DNA of 48,470 bases from Arthrobacter terricola (GCF_004354015.1 NZ_SMRU01000034.1:1-48470); one strand, 5' to 3'; numbered from the stretch's first letter, positions 8,597-17,669 are shown. Translations and numbers: made by a program. Notes: generated by a model not told the origin, from the sequence alone.

Positions 8597-8626
8597 CGAT
8601 CGGGCCTATTACTCAAGGCCCGGTCG
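8597..8626 (+). terminator. Possible hairpin after the M20 operon
   Basis: CGATCGGGCCT and AGGCCCGGTCG form an 11-bp stem with one G-U pair and an 8-base loop, 85 bases after the M20 stop. There is no following T-run, so termination is uncertain. Confidence 0.4.
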
Positions 8627-9046
8627 CAGGCGAGCTCCCAGACCGCGGTGATCGCCCCCGGTAGTGTCACTGCTTTGAACATCGGCCCTGGTTCCGCCAT
8701 CCATCCTCCACTTCAGCCGGTTCCTCTTGCGGCAGGAGGCTTCCTCTCAGCTCGCACGTAGTTAGCGCGATATTGACCGATTAGCCAACTGGCAGTGGGT
8801 GCGTACGTGAAGAGCTGCCCATAGAAAACAACAGACCTATGAGACACCGCATGCCCTGCAGTCCGAATAACCACCGCCCGGAATCACGCGGACGCCGCTA
8901 GGCTGCGGGCGTCTTCCAAAGTCATCTCGCCCCTCATCATGTCTCGCGGCATGCTTTGCAGTCCGTCTGCGGATTCAGGGCATCAATCGGTCCACGAAAT
9001 TTGCGCCGACGTTTGGGAGCACGGCCACCGCAATACCTCTGAATAA
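8627..9046. other. Non-coding stretch before site B
   Basis: I find no convincing gene here. An imperfect 17-bp direct repeat, GCATGCCCTGCAGTCCG at 8849-8865 and GCATGCTTTGCAGTCCG at 8948-8964, lies 99 bases apart; each copy is preceded by a TGAGACA- or TGTCTCG-like sequence. Its meaning is unknown. Confidence 0.4.
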
Positions 9047-9525
9047 GGTGAGTTAAGGGTGAGTCCCGCACGCAAAAGTCCGAAAAACAGCGGCCGAGGC
9101 GACCAAACCCGCAGGTCAGGGCCACATTGTGGGGATCTGAACCGACAAAACCGGTAGAAACACGCGCCCTGACTGGTGTCTTCGAAAATAAAACCGCAGG
9201 TCAAAGCCGAATTAAGAGCCCCCTGTCGGATTCGAACCGACGACCCCCGCTTTAGGCCCGAGTGCCTCTGTGCGCCTCGTTTCTGGTCGTTTTCGCCCGG
9301 ATTCTCGGGGTTTTTGCGGTCAACGACAGGCGTTGATTTGTCATTGATTGTCGCTCATTAAGGTGAGTTAAAGGTGAGTCGGTTGCAATGCCCGTCCGCC
9401 CAATAATTGCCAACCCACCTGTGTCCTGCACCATGCTCAGCCACCACATTCCTCCTATCCGCAGAGGACTCGTCCAACTCTCACTTGTCCTTCATGGCTG
9501 AAGATCTCCGATGCTGCATGACTGA
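9047..9525. repeat. Composite attachment-like site B
   Basis: Left arm GGTGAGTTAAGGGTGAGTC at 9047-9065, CCGCAGGTCA at 9194-9203 plus another near 9105, core at 9216-9255, right arm GGTGAGTTAAAGGTGAGTC at 9362-9380 followed by GGTTGCAATG. Core end to right arm is 107 bases and inner CCGCAGGTCA to core is 13 bases, as in site A. Sequence similar to that right of site A continues to about 9520, ending in a shared CATGAC. From there to the glucosidase stop at 9639 I see nothing. Confidence 0.75.
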
Positions 9526-9638
9526 GAGACACTGGATATCGAGAGGTGCGCCCTGGATTCTGTCGGTGTAGCCGTGCCTTACGGGCTTACCGTCGCCGCC
9601 GCCAGCAACGCCTGGGCCGGCAGCCCGAGCTAGGCAAT

Positions 9639-11786
9639 CTACAGCTGAGGCCGTTCCTGTTCCATAAGATCTCCCACCCATGGCAGGTACCCCCGACGCG
9701 CAGTCATTCCGTCGGGCAATCCCTGCACAGAAAAAGCAGACCCGGAAATGTCTATCGTGATCCGAGCATCGCCTATCGGCGCGTTGCTGATGTGCAGATC
9801 TCCATAGGACTCCGGGAGTACCGGATCCATCCATATTCCGCGTAGGGAAACGTCCGGGTCGTATCGCATCAGCGTTGTTACAAGCATGATCGGTGCGGTC
9901 GCTGCCCAGGCCTGGGGTGAGCACGCCGTCGGATACGGAACTGGCTCGGTGAACTGCTCCCGACTGAAGCCGCAGAACAATTCGGGAAGACGCCCGTCCG
10001 AGAATTCCGCAGCTTCAAGCAACGCCATGGAGATCCGCTGAGCCTCTGCCACAAATCCGTAGCGCATGAGCCCGACTTGGATGATCGCATTGTCATGCGG
10101 CCACACCGAACCGTTGTGGTAGCTCGCCGGATGGTAGGCACCCATATCGGTAGCAAGAGTGCGTACTCCCCAACCGCTGAACATCTTCGGGGACATTAGC
10201 CGCTCGACCACGGACGGCGCCTTATCCTTATCAACGATTCCCGTTGTCAAGCAGTGGCCCATGTTGGAGGCGCAGGCGTCGACAGGCCGCTTATCCTTGT
10301 CCAGCGCGACGGCATAGTAGCCCTTGTCCGGCAGCCAAAACCGTTCGTTGAACTGCCGTTTCAGACGCGCGGCACGATCCCGCAGCTCGGCCGCCTTGGC
10401 CAAGTTGCCGGTTTCGTACGCCATCCAGGCGGATGCAAGGAAGGCGCCATAGACGTAACCCTGCACCTCACAGAGAGCGATTGGAGGCTCAGCCAATGTT
10501 CCGTCAGCGAAATTGATTCCGTCCCAGGAGTCCTTCCAACCTTGGTTTATCAATCCCCGATCGTTAAGGCGCTCATACTCGACAAAACCGTCCCCGTCTG
10601 TGTCCCCGTAATCCACAATCCAGTCCAGAGCGCGGTCCGCGTTAGGCTGCAACGCAGCAAGGGTTTCCTTGGCAAAACCCCAACGGCTCACCTCTCCGAG
10701 CACCATAAGAAACAACGGCGTGGCGTCTGCACTGCCGTAGTATGTGGACTTACCGCCAAGAGCGAGCGCGCTTGAAACGTCCAGCCTGACCTCGTGCAAA
10801 ATCTTGCCGGGTTCTTCCTCGCTCATTGGGTCCACTATTCTTCCTTGGCGGTCGGCAAGTGTCTGCAACGTGCCGAGGGCCAGGGAGGGGTCCACGGGGA
10901 GCGCCATTGCCGAAGCCCATAGCGAATCCCGCCCGAACAGAGTCATGAACCATGGTGCCCCAGCCGCCACCACTATTCGGTTTGGGTGTCCGGGATCCTC
11001 AATCCGCAACGAGCCCAAATCGTCGTAGCTACGTCGCAGGGTCCGCTCGATCGAGCGGTTGCCCATCTGCAGGACAGGGATTTTGGCCACCCACTCCCGT
11101 CGACGACGGTCACGCGGCGTTAACGCGTCGGTCTCCGGGCGCGCGTCGGTCTCCGACGCGGGAGCACCATCCGTGGCCGGCGCCACGGCGAGCAGAGTGC
11201 TCCAGTGATCGTGCGGCGGGATGGTCACCTTGCAGGTCAAGGCTTCAGCTGCCAGGACGCCGCGGTCTGCCGTGATAACGACAGCCTTGCTGACGTCCTG
11301 CCAGGTGCCCCGGATGACAAGCGAGCCCCCGTCCAGTTCCCGGGTTTCTTTCCAGCGCCGTTGGATCCGGGCTTCCTTGACTTCGAAGAGATCAGCAAAA
11401 TCCGATTCAAAGGCCATTTCCACAGTGCACTCGACCGGCTTCATCGAATAATTGCGGATAGTAATCCGCTCCTGGATTCCGATGCCGACTTCACGAAGCC
11501 TCTCAACGATAAGGGGAGTCGCCGTGACGCCTTCGGATTGTGGCACACGACCGGCAAAGAGTGCTCTGTAGGGCTCTTTGCTCTCTTTCGCCAGCGGTTC
11601 AAGAAATTGCCCGTTTACGGTCAGGATCCAGCGGGACAGGATCCGAGTGTCCTCGTAAAAAACGCCGTGAGGGTATTCCGGGAGAATGTCCCCGTTAGCC
11701 GACGAGATGCAGAAATTTGAACCTTCCAGCAGTGTCACCGCCGCGCTCAAAGGCGCGGCTGCCGTATCTGCGTTCCACCCAGCCAT
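9639..11786 (-). CDS. Glycogen-debranching/amylo-alpha-1,6-glucosidase-type glycoside hydrolase
   Basis: The 715-residue protein starts with the beta-rich N-terminal domain of the glycogen-debranching (GDE_N) type (residues about 15-215: LLEGSNFCISSANGDI, HGVFYEDTRILSRW). It ends in an (alpha/alpha)6 glucosidase domain (about 265-640) with APWFMTLFGRDS, WKDSWDGI and NGSVWPHDNA, which hold acidic residues typical of this clan. No signal peptide is seen, so it should act in the cytoplasm on alpha-glucosides or oligosaccharides. ATG 11786 is preceded by GGAGGAG. It stands alone immediately right of site B, transcribed toward it. A candidate operator lies about 170 bases upstream. Its link to the cyclitol-type genes is not obvious; it could release a sugar from a glycosylated substrate. 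Confidence 0.85.
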   Translation of the reverse strand: MAGWNADTAAAPLSAAVTLLEGSNFCISSANGDILPEYPHGVFYEDTRILSRWILTVNGQFLEPLAKESKEPYRALFAGRVPQSEGVTATPLIVERLREVGIGIQERITIRNYSMKPVECTVEMAFESDFADLFEVKEARIQRRWKETRELDGGSLVIRGTWQDVSKAVVITADRGVLAAEALTCKVTIPPHDHWSTLLAVAPATDGAPASETDARPETDALTPRDRRRREWVAKIPVLQMGNRSIERTLRRSYDDLGSLRIEDPGHPNRIVVAAGAPWFMTLFGRDSLWASAMALPVDPSLALGTLQTLADRQGRIVDPMSEEEPGKILHEVRLDVSSALALGGKSTYYGSADATPLFLMVLGEVSRWGFAKETLAALQPNADRALDWIVDYGDTDGDGFVEYERLNDRGLINQGWKDSWDGINFADGTLAEPPIALCEVQGYVYGAFLASAWMAYETGNLAKAAELRDRAARLKRQFNERFWLPDKGYYAVALDKDKRPVDACASNMGHCLTTGIVDKDKAPSVVERLMSPKMFSGWGVRTLATDMGAYHPASYHNGSVWPHDNAIIQVGLMRYGFVAEAQRISMALLEAAEFSDGRLPELFCGFSREQFTEPVPYPTACSPQAWAATAPIMLVTTLMRYDPDVSLRGIWMDPVLPESYGDLHISNAPIGDARITIDISGSAFSVQGLPDGMTARRGYLPWVGDLMEQERPQL

Positions 11787-11952
11787 ACCAAGCTCCTCCG
11801 CGGAGTTACGCCGTTACTTCTGACGGTCCATGCCCCGCGATCCGGGGCCTTGTTCATTGGATCAGCCGACTCTACGCTTCTCGGTGTGCTGGCTCCAGAC
11901 CCGTGATTACTCCCGGAAATCCCTGTGCCCGGGCAATGCTGGCCGGGATCTG

Positions 11953-11969
11953 GTGTATCAAACTGACAC
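11953..11969. promoter_or_regulatory. Candidate regulon palindrome upstream of 12043 gene
   Basis: GTGTATCAAACTGACAC is a 17-base GTG...CAC imperfect palindrome. It lies about 75 bases before the MMNRKLA frame and 166 bases before the divergent glucosidase gene. An equivalent site sits at the same distance upstream of the paralogous frame at 21445. GTATCAAACTG also occurs, inverted, in the site at 33518. Confidence 0.4.
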
Positions 11970-12042
11970 GTTTTGTCCCGTTGCCAAAGGCCGATTCTGG
12001 AAGAGACCAAATAGGCCAATCAGGTTAGTGAGTTGATTGCAA

Positions 12043-12278
12043 TGATGAACCGGAAGCTCGCGCACGGTCGGCACGGCGAATGGCTGCGGGCTATTACCGA
12101 TTGCGAGCAAGCAATTCCGGTGTATCCGTCGAGCTGCGAATCGGTGCAGGCCAAGCCAAGCTCAGAGTCGAGCGGGCGTTTTCAGCCCATGGTTGCGCAT
12201 CCTGCCCGATTCGAAGTCTCCCCCGCAGATCTACTCACTGCTGGCATCTGGCCAGACATCGCGGCAGTAGTCGCCTGA
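12043..12278 (+). CDS. Small protein with conserved MMNRKLA N-terminus, unknown function
   Basis: A 77-residue frame starts MMNRKLAHGRHGEWLRA and matches the start of the frame at 21445 (minus strand), whose first 17 residues differ at only two sites. Over about 95 bases the two loci align without gaps and most differences within these codons are synonymous, which argues that the start is translated. Beyond residue 17 the two proteins diverge completely, so this copy may be a 5' remnant fused to unrelated sequence, or a conserved leader peptide. It has no recognisable domain. A candidate operator lies upstream in both copies. No strong ribosome-binding site is seen before the ATG. Confidence 0.4.
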
Positions 12279-12300
12279 AGCAAAAAGCAAGGTGAGGGAA

Positions 12301-12528
12301 ATGAAGGCTCGAGAAGTAGTCAAGCAACGCAGGACGGACGCGGCATTGTCCGATTGGCGTGAGCTTCAAAGCGGTGAGTTCGTCAATATCGTGAGGAACG
12401 CAAAAGTGATTGCGCGCGGTCGCGTTGAGGAAGTTTCGGGCAGCGGCGGGGTCCTGTGGATCGGCGACGAAGAATCCGAAACACAGACATTCCTCAAGTC
12501 GGACGGTGTCTTTGTTCGAAGGCACTGA
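12301..12528 (+). CDS. Small conserved actinobacterial protein (beta-barrel-like), unknown function
   Basis: This 75-residue protein contains a run of predicted short strands: GEFVNIVRNAKVIARGRVEEV, then GGVLWIGDEES, then FLKSDGVFVRR. The layout resembles a small SH3-like barrel. A protein of similar plan (78 residues, ending VWISSVGERRLFHKADGYSL) is encoded at 24719-24955, so I treat them as one family with no assigned function. AAGGTGAGGG lies before ATG 12301. The stop overlaps the next ATG (TGATG), implying coupled translation with the 12528 gene. Confidence 0.65.
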   Translation: MKAREVVKQRRTDAALSDWRELQSGEFVNIVRNAKVIARGRVEEVSGSGGVLWIGDEESETQTFLKSDGVFVRRH

Positions 12529-12755
12529 TGTTCGTCACAGCGGCGGAACCCCAAACCCTTCTGCACAACAACGGGGGAACGTCGGTCACCACCGAAGCCC
12601 AGTGCTACGTCCAGGCCGAAGCATCCCGCGGCGGGTCGCGGGGGGTCAAAGTCACTTGGTATAGCGCAGCTTCCTACAGCATCGAACTAAGCGACGAGAT
12701 CCCAGTCGGAATAATTTATGAGTGCCTCGCAGAGAACCCGCACAACGAAGCTTGA
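12528..12755 (+). CDS. Small hypothetical protein coupled to 12301
   Basis: A 75-residue frame begins at an ATG overlapping the preceding stop by one base. It is hydrophilic (TSVTTEAQCYVQAEASRGG, then VTWYSAASYSIELSDEIPVG), without signal peptide or known motif. The one-base overlap and a strong hairpin terminator thirteen bases after its stop support it as the last gene of a small operon. I do not recognise the family. Confidence 0.5.
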   Translation: MFVTAAEPQTLLHNNGGTSVTTEAQCYVQAEASRGGSRGVKVTWYSAASYSIELSDEIPVGIIYECLAENPHNEA

Positions 12756-12767
12756 AGGAAATCCCCG

Positions 12768-12807
12768 AAATCCCCCTAGGAGAACGCTGCTTCTCCTAGG
12801 GGGATTT
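12768..12807 (+). terminator. Strong hairpin terminator after the small-protein operon
   Basis: AAATCCCCCTAGGAG and its exact complement form a 15-bp stem around a 10-base loop (12783-12792). It starts 13 bases after the 12755 stop. Confidence 0.8.
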
Positions 12808-12848
12808 GGCGTTATCCAACCGGTGCCCCTATCGCGAACACAACCGTG

Positions 12849-12879
12849 CGCCCCAGCCCGAATTCATCGGGTTGGGGCG
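12849..12879. terminator. Second hairpin between convergent operons
   Basis: CGCCCCAGCCCGA pairs with TCGGGTTGGGGCG (13 bp, one G-U) around the loop ATTCA. It lies between the terminators of the converging operons. Confidence 0.55.
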
Positions 12880-12916
12880 CCACCAGGTGGGTCTCGATGA
12901 TCGCCCGGAGTTGCTG

Positions 12917-12949
12917 GAGGGGCGTCCGGGAATGACCCGGACGCCCCTC
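12917..12949 (-). terminator. Hairpin terminator of the APC permease gene
   Basis: GAGGGGCGTCCGGG pairs perfectly with CCCGGACGCCCCTC around the loop AATGA, ending seven bases from the permease stop at 12956. Confidence 0.8.
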
Positions 12950-12955
12950 AGAAGG

Positions 12956-14611
12956 TCAGGCTTTGGTTCCGAGGCGACGACGGTTTGCCTCGTGTGCGTC
13001 TTGAGCTTCGAGTACGTTTTCGATCTCGCTCTCGGTCTCCGCGACTGAAGCGATCGCGAGGCTTGCATCATGCGGCGAAGCGCTCGAAACGGCGGCTTCC
13101 ACCTCGGCGTCCGTGGCCCGGCCAAGACGCGCATACCAAGCGGGACGGAATCGCTTGAAGTAGAGCGCGACCGAGGAACCGGCAATGACGAACGCGACAA
13201 GCACGAGCAGCATCCATAGGTTCTGGCCTGGCTCGCCGCCGACGAGCAGGTCGAAGCGCGCGATCGCGAACACCACAACCGCACCAAGGATCACGAGCGA
13301 GAAGATCGGTGCGACGAAAACTTTCCATGGGGATTCTCCGGCGGGAACACCCGTCCGCTTGAACCACACGAAAACGGCGAGGCTGACGAGGACCATGAGG
13401 ATGAGCACGCCGGCAGTTCCAATACCGCTGCCCGCACCCATCACGAAGGCCGGGTCGACCGAAGTGATGGCGAACGGCGCCAGCATGACGGCAACGGCGA
13501 TCGCAGCAGTCAGGGATGCACGATATGGGGACTTGTGCCGTGGATGCACGACCGAGAGGTACTTCGGGAGAGCGTGGTCTGCGCTGAGGTTGAACAGGTA
13601 GCGTGCCGAGACGTTGTGAACGGACAACACAGAGGCCACTGCCGACGTCGTAACCAGGACCATCGTGATCTGCAGGACGCCTGGACCGACGAACCGGGTG
13701 AGCGCATCATTGAACATTGTGCCGGCGCCGTCGGTGGCGGCAGCCTGCGCCTTAGATCCGAACGCTACGATCAGGGTGTACGCGGACAGCGCGTAGAACA
13801 GTCCGATGAGGACGACTGCGAGGTATGTAGCCCGGGGAATCGTCCTGTTCGGCTTGCGGACTTCGTCTCGGTAGAGGGCAGTCGCTTCGAAGCCGAAGAA
13901 GTTGCCGAGTGCGAACAAGAGCGCGATGCCGGTACCGCCGTTGATGAAGTGGGCCGGGTTGAGCGGCGCAAGCGACAGTCCTTCCGAGCCGCCCTTTGCA
14001 AGGGTCACCACGTTGAAGATGCCGACGAGGATCACCTCAAGAACCATCACGGTGCCCAGGACCTTCGCCGACAGGTCAATGTGGAAATGTCCAAGGGTGG
14101 TGACGATGATCCATACGACGGCGCCGCATGCCCACCACGGCAGGGCGGGTCCGCCGAAGCTCGTCACCAATGACCCAATCGTCACACCCGCAAAGCCGTA
14201 AATTCCGGCGCAGTTGACGAGGTAGGAGATGGTCGCGAGGTAGGCACTGCCGACGCCGGTCACTCGACCGAGGCCGAGCGAGATGTACGCGTAGAACGCG
14301 CCCGCCCTGGGGATGTGGCGGGTCATTGTCATGTAGCCGATCGAAAAGACCATCAGGACGATCGTCGAGATGATCCACGCCAGCGGCGCGGCTTCTCCGA
14401 CGAAGCCGATGGCGAAGGCCAAATAGCCGGCCACCGTGACGATCGGCGCGGAGAACGCGAGCACGCTCAGCACGAGCGAGACGGTCCCCAGGTTGCCGGT
14501 GAGTCGGTTCTGCTGGTCTTCAGCGGACTGTGCCGCTGCGGGCGTCGGAGAGTTTGTGGCGGATTTCCTATCCATGGTGTTCCGCGATTCTTTTGATGAT
14601 GCTTCGGTCAT
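12956..14611 (-). CDS. APC-family amino acid/polyamine-type permease
   Basis: The 551-residue protein has about twelve membrane segments and APC hallmarks: GTVSLVLSVLAFSAPIVTVAG in segment 1, IPRAGAFYAYISLGLG, and NFFGFEATALYRDEVRKPNRTIP. A long hydrophilic C-terminus (about 500-551) is cytoplasmic. ATG 14611 is used because GAAGGA lies four bases upstream; a longer frame upstream lacks a site. It is a single-gene unit bounded by the 12917 hairpin. It is paralogous to the permease at 18994. A GTGCCAG-type operator at 14796 suggests control with the catabolic operons. Substrate could be an amino acid, amine or amino-cyclitol. Confidence 0.85.
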   Translation of the reverse strand: MTEASSKESRNTMDRKSATNSPTPAAAQSAEDQQNRLTGNLGTVSLVLSVLAFSAPIVTVAGYLAFAIGFVGEAAPLAWIISTIVLMVFSIGYMTMTRHIPRAGAFYAYISLGLGRVTGVGSAYLATISYLVNCAGIYGFAGVTIGSLVTSFGGPALPWWACGAVVWIIVTTLGHFHIDLSAKVLGTVMVLEVILVGIFNVVTLAKGGSEGLSLAPLNPAHFINGGTGIALLFALGNFFGFEATALYRDEVRKPNRTIPRATYLAVVLIGLFYALSAYTLIVAFGSKAQAAATDGAGTMFNDALTRFVGPGVLQITMVLVTTSAVASVLSVHNVSARYLFNLSADHALPKYLSVVHPRHKSPYRASLTAAIAVAVMLAPFAITSVDPAFVMGAGSGIGTAGVLILMVLVSLAVFVWFKRTGVPAGESPWKVFVAPIFSLVILGAVVVFAIARFDLLVGGEPGQNLWMLLVLVAFVIAGSSVALYFKRFRPAWYARLGRATDAEVEAAVSSASPHDASLAIASVAETESEIENVLEAQDAHEANRRRLGTKA

Positions 14612-14795
14612 TTTATCCTTCGTCCTCGATAGATAGACCACGAATGAACGGGATGAATTTGGCTTGCCGCTGGTAGTCGACCAACTCCCTCGTTGGATCC
14701 GGCACAACACCTACGGTCATCGTGCCGGGCGACGCTCCGGAGGCCCGGATTCACCCGTGTGCAACAACTATGATCCACATCACGTCGACCCCTAT

Positions 14796-14812
14796 GTGCC
14801 AGAATGGAACAC
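14796..14812. promoter_or_regulatory. Candidate regulon operator upstream of APC permease
   Basis: GTGCCAGAATGGAACAC matches GTGCCAGTTCGGGACAC (21518) and GTGCCAGATCGGGACAC (41991) at all but the three central and one arm position. It lies 185 bases upstream of the permease ATG at 14611. Confidence 0.55.
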
Positions 14813-14873
14813 CCGATATCGAGCCCGTTCGAAGCCAAGCCCCGCATCCACCGGCGCACTTGCACAGACGGAT

Positions 14874-14909
14874 GCGGCCAAGATTCCGGGACCCTGGAAT
14901 CTTGGCCGC
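14874..14909 (-). terminator. Hairpin terminator ending the six-gene TetR operon
   Basis: GCGGCCAAGATTCC pairs perfectly with GGAATCTTGGCCGC around an 8-base loop, 42 bases past the stop of the Gfo/Idh gene at 14951. The rest of the 14612-14950 gap holds the operator at 14796 and no gene. Confidence 0.75.
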
Positions 14910-14950
14910 TGGCAGCGCCTGACGTCGCGCCGGAAAACGGGAACGTTTCG

Positions 14951-15976
14951 CTAATTGGCTATGGGCAGCGCGCTTGCGATGGACACGGCAATGCCTTCCT
15001 CTGCCGAGCGCTGTGCGGCGTCGGCGATCATCAGGGCAGCCCGTCCGTCTTCGAAGCTTGGGCTACTGGACTGCCCACCGCGCACCAGTTTGATGAATTC
15101 ATCGAGCTCGAGGGCGTATGCCTGCGTGTACCGTTCGATGAAGGATTCGATGTAAGGGTCCCTTGCTTCAACGGATGAGGCGGATGAATAGCTCACAAGG
15201 CTGGACTGCGCGTTTCCCACCTGGAGCATGCCGAGCGCCCCGAATGCCTCGAGGCGCTGGTCGTAGCCGATGGCGCTGTGCCTTGAGTTCGTGATGGTGA
15301 CGATTGCGCCGGAGGCAGCACGCAAGGTCACCACGGCCGTGTCGAAGTCGCCGTGCTCGCGGGCGCCCGCGTCGAACAGCCGGGCCCCGGTAGCACTCAC
15401 TTCGATGATGTCGCCGACGAAGAAGCGCGCCATGTCGAAGTCATGGATGGTCATGTCACGGAAGATCCCGCCCGACACCCCGATGTAGGACGCGGGCGGT
15501 GGGCCAGGATCCCGGCTGACGATCGAGAGGTGCTCAAGCTCTCCAATCTCCCCGGCCAGCACCCGCATATGCACGCGCGCGAAGCTGGGGTCGAAGCGCT
15601 GGTTGAAGCCCAGCGCCACGGGGACGCCGCTTGCTGCGACTTTTGGGCGCAGCGCGTCTACCCGGACGATGTCCAGATCGATCGGTTTCTCGCACAGCAC
15701 AGGAAGGCCCGCGTCGACGCAGGCCTCGATGAGCTCGACGTGGGTGGGTGTCGGGGACGCCACCAACACGGCGTCCAACTGCCTGGAGTGGATAAGTTGT
15801 TCCGGCGAGTCGGTCACGGTGCCGCCGAAGCGTGAAGCTACAGACTTTGCACCGTCGATGAACGGGTCGGCTATTCCGACCAGTTCCGCCGCCGGATTGG
15901 CGGCGATATTCGCGGCATGGACCTGGCCGATGCGGCCGGTCCCGATGAGTCCGAAGCGCATGGGATTCTGCCTCAT
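14951..15976 (-). CDS. Gfo/Idh/MocA oxidoreductase, inositol 2-dehydrogenase type
   Basis: The 341-residue protein has an N-terminal Rossmann motif GLIGTGRIGQVHA (residues about 9-21), the family signature CEKPIDLD (about 100) and GFNQRFDPSF, GGIFRDMTIHDFDMARF in the catalytic domain, where Asp/His form the proton relay. These motifs are typical of myo-inositol 2-dehydrogenase (IolG), which oxidises a ring hydroxyl with NAD+. ATG 15976 has GGAGAC eight bases upstream; an internal ATG at 15961 is less well placed. It is last in a six-gene operon (TetR, permease, lactone oxidase, unknown, two dehydrogenases). Related sugar or cyclitol substrates are equally possible. Confidence 0.85.
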   Translation of the reverse strand: MRQNPMRFGLIGTGRIGQVHAANIAANPAAELVGIADPFIDGAKSVASRFGGTVTDSPEQLIHSRQLDAVLVASPTPTHVELIEACVDAGLPVLCEKPIDLDIVRVDALRPKVAASGVPVALGFNQRFDPSFARVHMRVLAGEIGELEHLSIVSRDPGPPPASYIGVSGGIFRDMTIHDFDMARFFVGDIIEVSATGARLFDAGAREHGDFDTAVVTLRAASGAIVTITNSRHSAIGYDQRLEAFGALGMLQVGNAQSSLVSYSSASSVEARDPYIESFIERYTQAYALELDEFIKLVRGGQSSSPSFEDGRAALMIADAAQRSAEEGIAVSIASALPIAN

Positions 15977-16001
15977 GAAATGTCTCCTTCGAGAATCGCT
16001 T

Positions 16002-17015
16002 CTAGTCCTGGTAAAAGTCGGGTTTCGTCGCAAGCATGACCGTCTTCCGGTTGCCGGTGCGCATCGCCTCGATGGCTGCGTCGGCGACGGCGGTAGCCGC
16101 ATATCCATCCCAGGACGTCGGGCCAGCGGGGGGCTTGTTCGCCGCGAGGTTGTCGATCCACTCCTGGAATTCGATGTCGTAGGCACGGATGAAGCGTTCA
16201 CGCCAATCGCTCGGGACGCGGCCGCTGTAGTGCGCGCCCTGTTTGAGGACGACGTCGGTGTTGTCGGCGAGCGCAACGGTTCCGCTCTCGCCAACAACCT
16301 CGCCGCGGATGTCGTAGCCGTATCGGATGTTGGCTGACACTTCGACGTCGACGAGGATGCCGCTTCCCAGCTCGATCAGCACGAAAAGGGGGTCGTCGAC
16401 TCCCTCCTGGGTGTTGCTGTTGCCTCGGGGCTTTAGCACCCGGACAGCGGCTATCTCATCGTTGAAAAGCCAGCGCACGAGGTCGATCTCGTGGATGAGG
16501 CAGTCAGTGATCGCCATTTCGCTGGTGTAATTCGGTGCGGCCTCCGGCATGCGGTGTGCGCAGTGCATCATCAGGGCTGCCCCGATGCGGCCTGAATCGA
16601 CGGCGTCCTTCAGGGCGCGATAGGAGGCGTCGAACCGCCTCATGAAGCCGACTTGCACGAGTCGCTGCCCCGCCCCGGACTCGGCGCTCATGATCCGTTC
16701 GCATGCTTCGCGGGTTGTGGCGAGCGGTTTCTCGCAGAAGACGGGCTTGCCTGCCTCGATAGCGGCGAGCACGAACTCCTCGTGCGTCGGACCCCAAGTC
16801 GTCACGACGACGGCGTCCACGTTCGGGTCGGCGATCAGTTCCTCCCCAGTAACGTGCGAGGTACAGCCGGGCAGGGCCGAGGCAATCTTCCGGGCCCGGT
16901 CATGGTCGACGTCGCTGACGGCCACGACGCGGCCTCCTGAGAGGACTTCTGTCAGTCGGCGGATATGGTCTTGGCCGATCATTCCGACGCCGATGACTCC
17001 GATTCGCAGTGTCAT
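16002..17015 (-). CDS. Gfo/Idh/MocA oxidoreductase, second inositol-dehydrogenase type
   Basis: The 337-residue protein carries GVIGVGMIGQDHIRRL at the N-terminus, FCEKPLATT around residue 95 and GFMRRFDASY, followed by CLIHEIDLVRWL with catalytic Asp/His. RRFDASY and the overall length fit inositol- or scyllo-inositol-type dehydrogenases. It precedes the 14951 gene by 25 bases and follows the unknown 17036 gene by about 20, inside one operon. The start ATG 17015 follows AAAATTTGAAACGAGAAGGT. Two such enzymes in tandem commonly act on epimeric hydroxyls, or one on the substrate and the other on a derivative (inference). Confidence 0.85.
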   Translation of the reverse strand: MTLRIGVIGVGMIGQDHIRRLTEVLSGGRVVAVSDVDHDRARKIASALPGCTSHVTGEELIADPNVDAVVVTTWGPTHEEFVLAAIEAGKPVFCEKPLATTREACERIMSAESGAGQRLVQVGFMRRFDASYRALKDAVDSGRIGAALMMHCAHRMPEAAPNYTSEMAITDCLIHEIDLVRWLFNDEIAAVRVLKPRGNSNTQEGVDDPLFVLIELGSGILVDVEVSANIRYGYDIRGEVVGESGTVALADNTDVVLKQGAHYSGRVPSDWRERFIRAYDIEFQEWIDNLAANKPPAGPTSWDGYAATAVADAAIEAMRTGNRKTVMLATKPDFYQD

Positions 17016-17035
17016 ACCTTCTCGTTTCAAATTTT

Positions 17036-17638
17036 CTATGTTCCGGGGATGGGCTTGCTGAGGCCGGGAGGGGTCCAGGGCTCTTCGGGGACTGTAGTGA
17101 TGACGACTGTGGAGCCGTCGAGATAGATGCGATCCACGTGCTGGTGGCTGGCTTCCTCCGGCGTGGATACCCACACTGCGGTGAGCCTTCGCACCGAGTA
17201 GTTGCTGCCGTCATAGCCGGTCACTCCATTGCGGATGAGGGACTTGAGGCCCTTGACGAGTTCGTCGACTGTGCTGGGGTGATGCCCTTCGGGCGCGATG
17301 GCAACTTCATACGGATACCCCCTGTAGGAACCGCAGCGCCCGGCATAGGTTCTGCGTCCTCGATGTTCGACCATCACCCGTGCCTCCCTCGGGTAGTTCA
17401 TCAGGGTTGCGATGAGCTCTCCGACATGTCCGGCCCTGGCAGGACTGCGAGGCACACGGGCTCCGGAGGCGGACTGCTCGAGGTGCCCGAGCAGAGCCCG
17501 ATGGGCTGCCGCGAGGACTTCGTGGCTCACGGCGTGGGGATTCTGCGCGAGCCATCGATGGTGGCCGAGGTCGAGGGTCAGTTCCCTGTCGTCGACGATC
17601 GAGCGGGTGGCGAGGGATGCTGCGGCTGTAGATTCCAT
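17036..17638 (-). CDS. Hypothetical protein in the TetR-permease-dehydrogenase operon
   Basis: I do not recognise this 200-residue protein. It begins with a helical, Ala-rich part (MESTAAASLATRSIVDDREL) and has a more structured C-terminal half (VMVEHRGRRTYAGRCGSYRG, then GYDGSNYSVRRLTAVWVSTPE, then YLDGSTVVITTVPEEP). There is no signal peptide or membrane segment. AAGGAC lies eight bases before ATG 17638. It sits between the lactone-oxidase gene and two inositol-type dehydrogenase genes and is clearly co-transcribed with them. Positive-strand frames over it are shadows. Confidence 0.65.
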   Translation of the reverse strand: MESTAAASLATRSIVDDRELTLDLGHHRWLAQNPHAVSHEVLAAAHRALLGHLEQSASGARVPRSPARAGHVGELIATLMNYPREARVMVEHRGRRTYAGRCGSYRGYPYEVAIAPEGHHPSTVDELVKGLKSLIRNGVTGYDGSNYSVRRLTAVWVSTPEEASHQHVDRIYLDGSTVVITTVPEEPWTPPGLSKPIPGT

Positions 17639-17669
17639 TTCGTTTGTCCTTGCCTCAAAACTGTTACTG

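Noticed and set aside
9481..9924. 147-codon minus-strand frame overlapping the glucosidase end
   Set aside because: Antiparallel-frame shadow of the glucosidase C-terminus with no motif or start signal.
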